DNA of 64,000 nucleotides, taken from Pseudomonas reinekei (GTDB lineage: Bacteria; Pseudomonadota; Gammaproteobacteria; Pseudomonadales; Pseudomonadaceae). The notes under the pieces are model-generated. The model ran no database searches. It was not told the origin of the DNA and saw only the letters and a program-made list of their open reading frames with translations. The translations under genes were made by a program, and so were the position numbers. Below, in pieces: positions 37,073 to 45,263 of this stretch; the stretch's first letter is position 1, and every line of letters begins with the position of its first letter. The stretch covers positions 400,365 through 464,364 of the forward strand of contig NZ_MSTQ01000005.1 of the NCBI RefSeq assembly GCF_001945365.1, given 5' to 3'.

Positions 37073-37758
37073 TCAGGTATCCAAAGTTCGAGAAAACTAT
37101 TGAGTGGAAGTCGGATATCGCAATCCAACTGCCGAGTCGCCACCAGGTGCCAGATGTGACCGATGCCTTCAGCCTGATAAATGCCACCGAAATGCCGGGC
37201 TAGCAGATAGTGGAACGGCACCACGCCCATCTGCCTGACCGTTTCAAGAATCCATGCCGTGTTCTCAGGGGGATAGTGGAAGCGCTTGTAACGCTCCAAA
37301 AACTGGACATTGGCAAAGGCCGTATCACGGATGCGGCTCTCATCGTGGATATGAAAGCTCCAACCTTGCTCGTTGGCGTATCGCCATGCGGCTTTCCATT
37401 TAGGTAGCCACTTTCTCCAGTTCGCTCGCCAGTCTGCTTCCGGCTTTACCTCCACCAACAATGGCTTCGGATATTGCTCAAAACTGCGGTTACCCAGTCG
37501 GTAGTAGACTAAGAAATCTGGCGTGTACTGGAAGGGGCGTCCATCTCTACCGGCGAAATCAATTTTCACAGGCTGGGACACAATCATTTCTACGTCGCGG
37601 GAAAAAGCCGTCCTCGCGAGAAAATCGCGCTCCAGCATCGATTCGTAAGGAATCCCTTCCTCTGATCGAAACGGAAAGACCCCGGACATACTGCGTTTAG
37701 TGGGTTTGATCGCGCGGGTCGGGCGCGGCCTAGGAATGTCGCAACTATTTTTATCCAT
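37069..37758 (-). CDS. tnsA: TnsA endonuclease
   Basis: A 229-residue protein with the restriction-enzyme-like TnsA fold: a conserved glutamate in YESMLERDFL (E43 likely), D81 in QYTPDFLVYY and K105 in LLVEVKPEAD. It cuts the 5' ends of the transposon, so the element should excise cleanly rather than form cointegrates. It is first in the operon. Its first codons coincide with a putative TnsB-binding repeat (37738-37755). Confidence 0.92.
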   Translation of the reverse strand: MDKNSCDIPRPRPTRAIKPTKRSMSGVFPFRSEEGIPYESMLERDFLARTAFSRDVEMIVSQPVKIDFAGRDGRPFQYTPDFLVYYRLGNRSFEQYPKPLLVEVKPEADWRANWRKWLPKWKAAWRYANEQGWSFHIHDESRIRDTAFANVQFLERYKRFHYPPENTAWILETVRQMGVVPFHYLLARHFGGIYQAEGIGHIWHLVATRQLDCDIRLPLNSFLELWIPE

Positions 37759-37870
37759 AGGTAGTTTTGTCGCGCCTAATCTGAAAAACCGTCTCAGCTA
37801 TTTCAGCATTTTTGTGACGGTTTACAAGGGTTGTAGTGAACCACTGTCTCATTTATTTCTAAATCCTACA
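37738..37870 (-). repeat. Right transposon end with four TnsB-type sites
   Basis: Read on the minus strand: R1 TTTAGAAATAAATGAGAC (37863-37846, in the terminal repeat), R2 TGCTGAAATAGCTGAGAC (37808-37791), R3 TTTCAGATTAGGCGCGAC (37786-37769) and R4 GATAAAAATAGTTGCGAC (37755-37738, within the first tnsA codons). All end in GAC with an A-rich centre. Four sites right and two or three left mirrors Tn7. The tnsA promoter must lie among them. Confidence 0.75.
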
Positions 37871-37875
37871 GCGGC
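37871..37875. repeat. Right copy of target site duplication (GCGGC)
   Basis: Exact copy of 15143-15147, immediately outside the right terminal repeat. Confidence 0.95.
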
Positions 37876-38523
37876 TCGAAACCGCAACCCGGCGAAATCA
37901 CGCTCGCCCATCACGGAGTGTTGTTTCTTGATGAACTTCCTGAGTTCGAGCGCAAAGTGCTGGAAGTGCTGAGGGAACCCCTGGAGTCCGGCCATATCGT
38001 GATTTCCCGCGCAAAGGATCGCGTGCGTTTTCCGGCGCGCTTTCAATTGGTCGCGGCGATGAATCCTTGCCCCTGCGGTTTTCTCGGCGAACCCAGCGGT
38101 CGTTGCACCTGCACGCCGGACATGGTCCAGCGCTATCGCAACAAACTCTCCGGCCCCTTGCTGGATCGCATCGATTTGCACCTGACCGTGGCGCGGGAGG
38201 CCACCGCGTTGAATCCAGTCCTTAAACCGGGAGAGGACAGTGCCAGCGCGGCATTACGCGTGGCCGAAGCCAGGGAGCGCCAGCAGAAGCGTCAGGGGTG
38301 TGCCAATGCTTTTCTCGATCTGCCGGGTTTACGCCGCTACTGCACGTTATCCACAGCCGATGAGCATTGGCTGGAAACCGCTTGTGAGCGGCTGACCCTG
38401 TCGCTGCGTTCCGCGCATCGATTGCTGAAGGTAGCGCGGACACTGGCTGATCTGGAGCAGGTTGACGGGATCAACCGCGAGCATCTGGCGGAAGCATTGC
38501 AGTATCGGCCGGCGACGCAGTAA
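37876..38523 (+). pseudogene. comM: comM (yifB), 3' part
   Basis: In the frame continuing from the 5' part it reads SKPQPGEITLAHHGVLFLDELPEFERKVLEVLREPLESG..., with the Walker B LFLDEL and then the MNPCPCGFLG zinc-like motif, sensor residues (SGPLLDRIDLHL) and the Mg-chelatase C-terminal lid. It lacks its own start in this frame context and would not form a working ATPase alone. Confidence 0.95.
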
Positions 38524-38580
38524 ATGCCTATACCGCGTCGCCCCCACAGAGATCCAGGCTGCAGCCGACCGGGATCAAAT

Positions 38581-38603
38581 GTGGGAGCCTGCTCGCGAAA
38601 GCT
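38581..38603. repeat. Single REP arm after comM
   Basis: GTGGGAGCCTGCTCGCGAAAGC, one arm without an inverse partner nearby, between convergent comM and the MCP gene. Confidence 0.6.
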
Positions 38604-38617
38604 ATTTCAAAAGCGAC

Positions 38618-40594
38618 TCAACGAAACCGGTCGACCTCAGAGCGCAAATCCGCCGCCAGCTTCTCCAGCTCTTTGGCGGTCACCGCCAGGTTGGACACCA
38701 CCTCACGCTGCTCACTGTTGGCCAGGGCGATGCTTTGCAGATTGCTGCTGAGCAAGGTCGCGGTACTGCTTTGTTCCTGAGTCGCGGTGGTGATCGCGGC
38801 GAACTGCTGACCGGCCGAGCGACTTTGTTCGTCGATCCGCGCCAGTGCCGAAGCGACATTGGCGTTGCGCGACAGGCCTTCCTGCATCAGCACGTTGCCC
38901 TGCTCCATGGTGCTGATGGCGTTGCCGGTTTCCTGCTGAATGCTTTGGATCATCACAGAGATTTCGTCAGTCGCCTGACGGGTACGGGACGCCAGGTTAC
39001 GCACTTCGTCCGCCACCACAGCGAAGCCACGACCCTGCTCGCCGGCGCGGGCGGCTTCGATCGCAGCGTTCAGCGCCAACAGGTTAGTCTGTTCGGCAAT
39101 CGAGGTAATCACGCCGACGATGCCGCCGATTTCCTGGGAACGCTGGCCCAGGGTGTTGATCACCGTCGCGGTGCTGTTCAACGCCCCGGCGATTTGCTCC
39201 AGCGACGAGGACGCTTCGTCCATCGACGTGCGACCGATCTGGGTTTGCTGGGCGTTTTCCTGCGCCAGACGCTGGGTGCTGCCCATGTTGTCGGCGATGT
39301 TCAGGGACGTGGCACTGAACTCTTCCACCGCACCGGCCATGCTGGTGATCTCGCCCGACTGCTGCTCCATGCCTTCATAAGCGCCACCGGACAAACCGGA
39401 CAAGGCCTGGGCACGGCTGTTGACCTCCATCGACGCGTTGCGGATGTGCTCAACCATGGTCGACAGCGCCTGGCTCATCTGATTGAACGCGCGGGCCAGT
39501 TGGCCGATTTCGTCGTTGCTTGTCACGCTCAGGCGCACGCTCAGGTCGCCTGCGCCCAACGCTTCTGCCTGACGCACCAGATCATCCAGCGGCGCGAGTT
39601 TGCTGCGCAGCAACCAGACCGCCGAACCCACCGCGATCAACATCGCCAGCAGGCTGCCGATGGCCAACTGGATGCCGACGCTCCAGGTCACGGCGCTGAT
39701 TTCGGTTTTTGGCATGCTCGCCACCACCGACCACGGACCGTCCTCGAATGGCACGGCAATGCTGTAGAAGTCTTGCGACGAGTCGTTCCAGAAAACGCCC
39801 TTGCCCGGGGTCTTCGCGAGCGCCACGACGGCCGGGACCGCTTGATCCAGCGCCTGCACACCCGCAATCGGGACCAGCCATTTGTTTTGCTCATCCAGCA
39901 ACGCCAGAGAGCCGGTCTGGCCGATACGGAAGCGCTTGAGGTTTTCGAACTGGGCATTCTGCGCGTCGGTGTAATCGAAGCCCACGAACAGCACGGCGAT
40001 CACCTTGCCGCTGCTATCGCGCACAGGGGTGTATTGCGTCATGTAGAAGCGCTCGAAGAGCAAGGCGCGCCCCACGTAGCTCTGCCCCGCCATCAGCCGC
40101 GCATAGGCCGGGTGGGCGTGATCAAGCAGCGTGCCGATCGCGCGATTGCCATCCTGCTTGGTCAGGGATGTGCTGACCCGAATGAAGTCTTCCCCGCTGC
40201 GCACAAACACCGTGGCCACACCGGCGGTCATCTGCTTGAAGTCGTCCACTTCCTTGAAGTTATTGTTCAGCACTTCGCTGCCCAGGTGCAGACCCGGCGT
40301 CTGCGTACCCGCGACGGCCACCGGTTCATCCGGGTGCACGCTCAGGCCGGCGCTGAAACGCTTTTCGAACAGACCTGCCAGGCGCTGGGTGCTTTCACGC
40401 AGGGTGCCGTGAAAGGTGCTCAACTGATCGGCCAACAGCCGGGCCTCACTGGCCAGGTGTTCTTCGCGAGTGGCCAGGTTGGCCGCGTCCAGCGAACGCA
40501 GGGCAAACAAGGTACTGCCGGTGATGACAATCGCCAGTATCACGGCAAGCGCAAGACCAAGCTGTGAAGCGATCCGGGCACGAGGTTGAGACAT
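38618..40594 (-). CDS. Methyl-accepting chemotaxis protein, Cache-type sensor
   Basis: A 658-residue MCP. TM1 ([21 protein letters not shown]) is followed by a periplasmic Cache_3-Cache_2-like sensor (about 35-330, [37 protein letters not shown]), TM2 ([22 protein letters not shown]), HAMP, and the signalling domain with the hairpin tip [21 protein letters not shown]. The ATG at 40594 has AGGAG upstream; longer readings add unsupported sequence. No C-terminal CheR pentapeptide is seen. The ligand is unknown. Confidence 0.95.
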   Translation of the reverse strand: MSQPRARIASQLGLALAVILAIVITGSTLFALRSLDAANLATREEHLASEARLLADQLSTFHGTLRESTQRLAGLFEKRFSAGLSVHPDEPVAVAGTQTPGLHLGSEVLNNNFKEVDDFKQMTAGVATVFVRSGEDFIRVSTSLTKQDGNRAIGTLLDHAHPAYARLMAGQSYVGRALLFERFYMTQYTPVRDSSGKVIAVLFVGFDYTDAQNAQFENLKRFRIGQTGSLALLDEQNKWLVPIAGVQALDQAVPAVVALAKTPGKGVFWNDSSQDFYSIAVPFEDGPWSVVASMPKTEISAVTWSVGIQLAIGSLLAMLIAVGSAVWLLRSKLAPLDDLVRQAEALGAGDLSVRLSVTSNDEIGQLARAFNQMSQALSTMVEHIRNASMEVNSRAQALSGLSGGAYEGMEQQSGEITSMAGAVEEFSATSLNIADNMGSTQRLAQENAQQTQIGRTSMDEASSSLEQIAGALNSTATVINTLGQRSQEIGGIVGVITSIAEQTNLLALNAAIEAARAGEQGRGFAVVADEVRNLASRTRQATDEISVMIQSIQQETGNAISTMEQGNVLMQEGLSRNANVASALARIDEQSRSAGQQFAAITTATQEQSSTATLLSSNLQSIALANSEQREVVSNLAVTAKELEKLAADLRSEVDRFR

Positions 40595-40779
40595 GACAGC
40601 TCCTGGCCGAGCGACCGGATCATCCTGATCGCGACGCATGCTCAGCAAAATTTCTAATAATGGGGGTAGCGTCGAACCTGCACGTAGGTCCCACGAGGAG
40701 ATTTTCGGCGGCAAACGGCAATACTTGAGTAACGCGTTAGGATATGGCGCAAGGCTGCTACTTCTGCGGCTTCATCGTT

Positions 40780-41700
40780 TCAGCTCAAGTGCACGACTTC
40801 GGGCAGTTCCATGGCCCGGACTTCGCCTTGCAGAAAGTCGCTGAGACGGCGCATGCGCTCGCCGCCGGGGCGGGTTTTTGGCCAGACCAGGTAGTACTTC
40901 TCCCCGCTGGCAACCGCAGTCGGCCACGGCAGACTCAAACGACCCTGGGCCACATCCTCCGCCACCATCAGCAAGTCGCCCATGGACACACCGTAGCCTC
41001 GGGCGGCGGCGATCATGCCCAGCTCCAGCGTATCGAACACCTGTCCGCCCTTGAGCGACACCTGCTCGGCCAGGCCCATACGCTCCAGCCAATTACGCCA
41101 GTCGCGACGATCCGGCGTCGGGTGCAGCAGTTCGGTGTTGACCAGGCGCGCCACATCCCAGGGCTGATCGTTCAACAGATTGGGCGCGCCTACCGGAATC
41201 AACTCCTCGGGGAACAGGTAACTCGCCTCCCAGTCCGGCGGGAAATGGCCATTACTGAGCAACACCGCACAGTCGAATGGTTCCTCGTTGAAGTCCACCG
41301 AATCGACATCCATCCAGGCGCTGGTGAGTTGCACCTCGTTGCCCGGCTGCAGATGGCGGAAGCGGCTGAGGCGCGCCAGCAACCAGCGCATGGTCAGGGT
41401 CGACGGAGCTTTCATGCGCAGGATGTCGTCTTCGGCGCGCAAGGTGTTGCAGGCGCGTTCCAGGGCAGTAAAGCCTTCGCGGATACCCGGCAACAGCAAA
41501 CGGGCGGACTCGGTCAGTTGCAGGTTGCGGCCACTGCGATGAAACAAGCGGCAGGCAAAATGCTCTTCGAGGGTACGAATATGCCGACTGACCGCACTCT
41601 GGGTAATCGACAGTTCTTCCGCTGCGCGGGTAAACGAACTATGCCGCGCCGCCGCTTCGAATGCGCGCAGGGCATACAAGGGAGGAAGACGACGTGACAT
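40780..41700 (-). CDS. LysR-family regulator, GcvA-like
   Basis: A 306-residue LTTR: winged HTH LPPLYALRAFEAAARHSSFTRAAEELSITQSAVSRHIRTLE, then a substrate-binding domain. The 'LPPLYALRAFEAAARH' start is that of GcvA/AmpR-type members. It is divergent from the MATE gene with about 150 bases between, so it may control that pump or a distant gene. The ATG at 41700 fits the family; a longer reading has no support. Confidence 0.92.
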   Translation of the reverse strand: MSRRLPPLYALRAFEAAARHSSFTRAAEELSITQSAVSRHIRTLEEHFACRLFHRSGRNLQLTESARLLLPGIREGFTALERACNTLRAEDDILRMKAPSTLTMRWLLARLSRFRHLQPGNEVQLTSAWMDVDSVDFNEEPFDCAVLLSNGHFPPDWEASYLFPEELIPVGAPNLLNDQPWDVARLVNTELLHPTPDRRDWRNWLERMGLAEQVSLKGGQVFDTLELGMIAAARGYGVSMGDLLMVAEDVAQGRLSLPWPTAVASGEKYYLVWPKTRPGGERMRRLSDFLQGEVRAMELPEVVHLS

Positions 41701-41849
41701 TCGGAAAGCTCCTATAGCGAGGTTGCGCCACCCTAGCAGAAACTCTCCAGCATGAGTTTGAATCATGCCATCCATCCTTTTTATCCCTTTGTGCAATCCC
41801 CGCGAAGCGCCGAGAATCGACGCTTTCCTGTTCTCTCTGACATTCGAGC

Positions 41850-43256
41850 GTGATGACCATGCAGCATCCAGCGCGTATTGAACTCTGGGCCATCCTGCGG
41901 CTGGCGGGGCCGTTGATTGCCTCGCAGTTGGCGCACATGTTGATGGTCCTCACCGACACCCTGATGATGGCGCGCCTGAGCCCCGAGGCACTGGCCGGCG
42001 GCGGGCTCGGTGCGGCGTCCTATTCGTTCGTGTCGATTTTCTGCATCGGCGTGATCGCGGCGGTCGGCACCCTGGTGGCGATCCGTCATGGCGCGGGCGA
42101 CATCCTCGGCGCGGCCCGCCTGACCCAGGCCGGGGTGTGGCTGGCCTGGTTGATGGCGCTGGTTGCCGGGTTGCTGCTGTGGAACCTCAAACCGGTGCTG
42201 TTGCTGTTCGGCCAAACCGAAAGCAACGTCCAGGCGGCCGGGCAATTCCTGATTTTTTTGCCCTTCGCGCTGCCCGGCTACCTGAGCTTCATGGCGTTGC
42301 GCGGCTTCACCAGCGCCATCGGCCGCGCGACACCGGTGATGGTTATAAGCCTGGGCGGTACGGTGGCCAACTTCCTGCTCAACTACGCATTGATCACCGG
42401 CATGTTCGGCCTGCCGAAACTCGGTTTGATGGGCATCGGACTGGTCACCGCGATTGTCGCCAACCTCATGGCACTGGCGCTGGCGTGGCACATTCGCCGG
42501 CATCCGGCTTACGACGCCTATCCGCTGCGCCAGGGCTTGCTGCGGCTCAACCGGCAGTACCTGAAAGAACTGTGGCGCCTGGGCCTGCCGATTGGCGGCA
42601 CCTATGCCGTGGAGGTCGGGCTGTTTGCGTTCGCGGCGCTGTGCATGGGCACCATGGGCAGCACGCAACTGGCAGCGCACCAGATCGCTCTGCAAATCGT
42701 CTCGGTGGCGTTCATGATCCCTGCGGGGATGTCGTATGCGATCACCATGCGCATCGGCCAGCATTACGGCGCCGGGCAATTGCTGGATGCGCGACTGGCC
42801 GGTCGGGTCGGCATCGCCTTCGGTGCGGCGGCGATGCTGTGCTTTGCGATGGTGTTCTGGTTGCTGCCGAATCAGTTGATCGGCCTGTTCCTGGATCACA
42901 ACGACCCGGCGTTCCACGACGTCATCAAACTGGCCGTGAGTCTGTTGGCGGTGGCGGCATGGTTCGAGCTGTTCGACGGCACGCAAACCATCGCCATGGG
43001 CTGCATTCGCGGGCTCAAGGACGCCAAGACCACCTTCCTGGTCGGCCTGGGCTGCTATTGGCTGATCGGCGCACCGGCGGCGTGGTGGATGGCCTTTCAT
43101 TTGAATTGGGGGGCGACGGGAGTCTGGTGGGGGCTGGCGCTGGGCCTGGCTTGTGCGGCGGTCAGTTTGACGCTGGCGTTTGAGTGGAAGATGAAGCGGA
43201 TGATTCGGCGTGAGCCAACACCTGAGGAAGGTTTCCGGATGGCTCAACCTGACTGA
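41850..43256 (+). CDS. MATE-family efflux transporter (NorM-like)
   Basis: A 468-residue inner-membrane MATE transporter with twelve predicted helices. Landmarks are AGPLIASQLAHMLMVLTDTLMMARLSPEALAGGG and, in the second half, LGLPIGGTYAVEVGLFAFAALCMGTMGSTQLAAHQIA. It exports cationic drugs by Na+ or H+ antiport; the true substrate is unknown. The start at MMTMQHPARIELW is used; MTM two codons later is equally possible. Confidence 0.94.
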   Translation: MMTMQHPARIELWAILRLAGPLIASQLAHMLMVLTDTLMMARLSPEALAGGGLGAASYSFVSIFCIGVIAAVGTLVAIRHGAGDILGAARLTQAGVWLAWLMALVAGLLLWNLKPVLLLFGQTESNVQAAGQFLIFLPFALPGYLSFMALRGFTSAIGRATPVMVISLGGTVANFLLNYALITGMFGLPKLGLMGIGLVTAIVANLMALALAWHIRRHPAYDAYPLRQGLLRLNRQYLKELWRLGLPIGGTYAVEVGLFAFAALCMGTMGSTQLAAHQIALQIVSVAFMIPAGMSYAITMRIGQHYGAGQLLDARLAGRVGIAFGAAAMLCFAMVFWLLPNQLIGLFLDHNDPAFHDVIKLAVSLLAVAAWFELFDGTQTIAMGCIRGLKDAKTTFLVGLGCYWLIGAPAAWWMAFHLNWGATGVWWGLALGLACAAVSLTLAFEWKMKRMIRREPTPEEGFRMAQPD

Positions 43257-43270
43257 AATCCCATGGGGTG

Positions 43271-43300
43271 TGTGGCGAGGGAGCTTGCTCCCTCGCCACA
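43271..43300. repeat. Perfect REP palindrome between convergent genes
   Basis: TGTGGCGAGGGAGC-TT-GCTCCCTCGCCACA: 14-base arms with a two-base centre. It lies 14 bases past the MATE stop and 26 before the GGDEF-EAL stop, and may end transcription from both sides. It is the hairpin type of 798-830. Confidence 0.85.
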
Positions 43301-43326
43301 AAAGCGCGTTCCTGCAAGTGTTGTGG

Positions 43327-45000
43327 TTACACCACCACTTCCAGCGGCGCCTGCTGATTGCTGCCAAACATCAAATATTCCACCAGATCCGCCAACGCCA
43401 GTGGCTTGCTGATCAGATAACCCTGTACTTGATCGCAATCGAATCCGCGCAACAAATCCAGTTGCTCCGGCGTTTCCACGCCTTCGGCCACCACTTCGAG
43501 GTTGAGGTTGTGCGCCAGGTTGATCATCGCGTGAACCAGCTTGCGGTTTTCTTCGCGCTGCTCCATGCCGCCGACAAAGCTCTTGTCGATCTTCAGCAAG
43601 GTGATCGGCAGGCTGTTGAGGTGCACGAACGACGAGAATCCGGTGCCGAAGTCGTCGAGGGAAAAACGCACGCCCAGTCGCCCGAGGGCGTCCATGGTTT
43701 GCTTCACCAGATCGCTGCGGCGCATGACCGCGGTTTCGGTCAATTCGAATTCCAGCCACTGCGCTTCGACGCCACGCTCGGCAATCAACCGGCTCAGGGT
43801 CGATAGCAGCTGGCTGTCCTGAAACTGGCGGAACGACAGGTTGATCGCCATGTGCAGCGGCGGCAAGCCCAGTTCCAGCAGCGCCTGCATGTCACGCAGG
43901 GCACGGGAAATCACCCAATAGCCCAGCGGCACAATCAAACCGCTTTGCTCGGCCAGCGGCACGAATTCACTCGGCGGCAGCAAACCGCGTTCAGCGTGAC
44001 GCCAGCGCACGAGGGCTTCGAGACCGACGATCTGCCCGTCTTCGAGGTTCAGGCGTGGCTGGTAGTGCAGTTCCAGTTCATCGCGACGCAACGCCCGACG
44101 CAGCTCGGTTTCGAGATCGGCGATGCTGCGGGCATTGCGATTGATGCGTTCGTTGAAGATATGAAAGGTGCAGCCCTGAGTGCTCTTTGCCTGCTGCATG
44201 GCAATGTGCGCGTGCCACATCAACGGGTCGGCACCGGCCTGGGCACGGGCGTGGGCGATGCCCAGGCTAGAGCCGATCAACAGGCTTTCGCCATCGACCC
44301 AATAGGGCTCGGCCAGCGCTTCGGTGATGCGTTCGGCCATCCATTCGGCGCGCTGCGGGGCGCGGCGGGTATCGATCAGCAGGGCGAACTCATCGCTGCC
44401 CAGTCGCGCCAGCTGATCACCCGCTTCGAGCTGGCTTTTGAGCCGGGCGACCACCTGCAGGATCAACCGGTCGCCTGCCTGATGGCCGAGGGCGTCGTTG
44501 GCATGACGAAAGTTATCGAGGTCGAGGTGCCCGAGGGCCAGGCCGCGACCGTCGTTTTCCGCCAGACGCGCCGCCAGCAAGGTCTGGAAACCCTGGCGGT
44601 TGGCGATGCCGGTCAACGGGTCTTGCTCGGCCAGGCGTTGCAGGGTGTTCTCCAGCACACCGCGCTCACGCACATGACGCAAGCAACGGCGCAGCATGCC
44701 GGGGTCGAGATGGTCGCGGACCAGCCAGTCGCTGACGCCATCGGGCGGTGTGAGCGGTTCGTGTTCAAGCAGCAACACCGTTGGCAAACTGCAACGGCCC
44801 GGCGCCGGCTGAAGAGCCGGGATCGTCAATAACACCGCAGTGCGGTTGTCATCGAACAGACTGCTGACCGACTCCCAACTCGGCGCGCTGATGAGCACGG
44901 CCGAGCTCCCCATCGGAGCCAGACACTCGCGCAACAACGCTGCCCACGCTGGCTCTTCGGCCAGTAGCAGCAAACGCAAGGGTTCGACAGGCGTAGACAA
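43327..45000 (-). CDS. GGDEF-EAL protein (c-di-GMP turnover)
   Basis: A 557-residue protein. A receiver-like N-terminus (about 1-115: LRLLLLAEEPAWAALLREC) lacks a clear phospho-acceptor set. The GGDEF domain (120-285) has GSDEF at 201-205 instead of GGDEF. The EAL domain (300-550) is complete: EAL 328-330, NLSFRQF, FELTETAVM, SLDDFGTGFSS, LLKIDKSFV, VAEGVET. It is therefore probably a c-di-GMP phosphodiesterase whose GGDEF domain may be regulatory. Cytoplasmic, no membrane segment. Confidence 0.92.
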   Translation of the reverse strand: MSTPVEPLRLLLLAEEPAWAALLRECLAPMGSSAVLISAPSWESVSSLFDDNRTAVLLTIPALQPAPGRCSLPTVLLLEHEPLTPPDGVSDWLVRDHLDPGMLRRCLRHVRERGVLENTLQRLAEQDPLTGIANRQGFQTLLAARLAENDGRGLALGHLDLDNFRHANDALGHQAGDRLILQVVARLKSQLEAGDQLARLGSDEFALLIDTRRAPQRAEWMAERITEALAEPYWVDGESLLIGSSLGIAHARAQAGADPLMWHAHIAMQQAKSTQGCTFHIFNERINRNARSIADLETELRRALRRDELELHYQPRLNLEDGQIVGLEALVRWRHAERGLLPPSEFVPLAEQSGLIVPLGYWVISRALRDMQALLELGLPPLHMAINLSFRQFQDSQLLSTLSRLIAERGVEAQWLEFELTETAVMRRSDLVKQTMDALGRLGVRFSLDDFGTGFSSFVHLNSLPITLLKIDKSFVGGMEQREENRKLVHAMINLAHNLNLEVVAEGVETPEQLDLLRGFDCDQVQGYLISKPLALADLVEYLMFGSNQQAPLEVVV

Positions 45001-45263
45001 GCTAGCTCCCTAGACTCTGCAAAGATGTAGGCGACGGGCATTATGCCGTGCCGACAACTAATGACAATGACATCAGTTATCAAACGAGATCTTTGTATCC
45101 GGAATTACGTACATTAGACGCAAATCCGTTGCGCATCCTGCGTGAAAGTAACAAAACCGGCAATTAGAGTTCGCGTTGTGCGTCACAAGTCGGAGAGAGC
45201 AGCACAAATCGCTGAGCCTGTTAAAATGCCGGCCCATTTCGTGACTGACGCCTGAGTTTACCT

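Larger units (their letters stand above)
15148..37870. mobile_element. Tn7-like transposon inserted in comM, 22,723 bp
   Basis: Both ends are visible as 25-bp inverted repeats (TGTGGGATTTCG... at 15148-15172, TGTAGGATTTAG... on the minus strand at 37870-37846; 23/25 identical) with a 5-bp duplication. The right part carries tnsA, tnsB, tnsC, tniQ, a CxxC-rich gene and a convergent tnsE-like gene; the left 14.5 kb is cargo. The insertion point is the Gly-Gly codons of LVGGGSKPQPGE in comM. Acinetobacter AbaR/Tn6022-type elements, from memory, use the same place. TnsA with TnsB predicts cut-and-paste movement. All five operon genes and the ends appear intact, so the element may be active. Confidence 0.96.

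Noticed and set aside
38462..40567. A 701-codon open frame antisense to the MCP gene
   Set aside because: It mirrors the MCP in a GC-rich region, its product is a low-complexity His/Arg/Gln-rich string without any family motif, and the MCP strand has complete domains.
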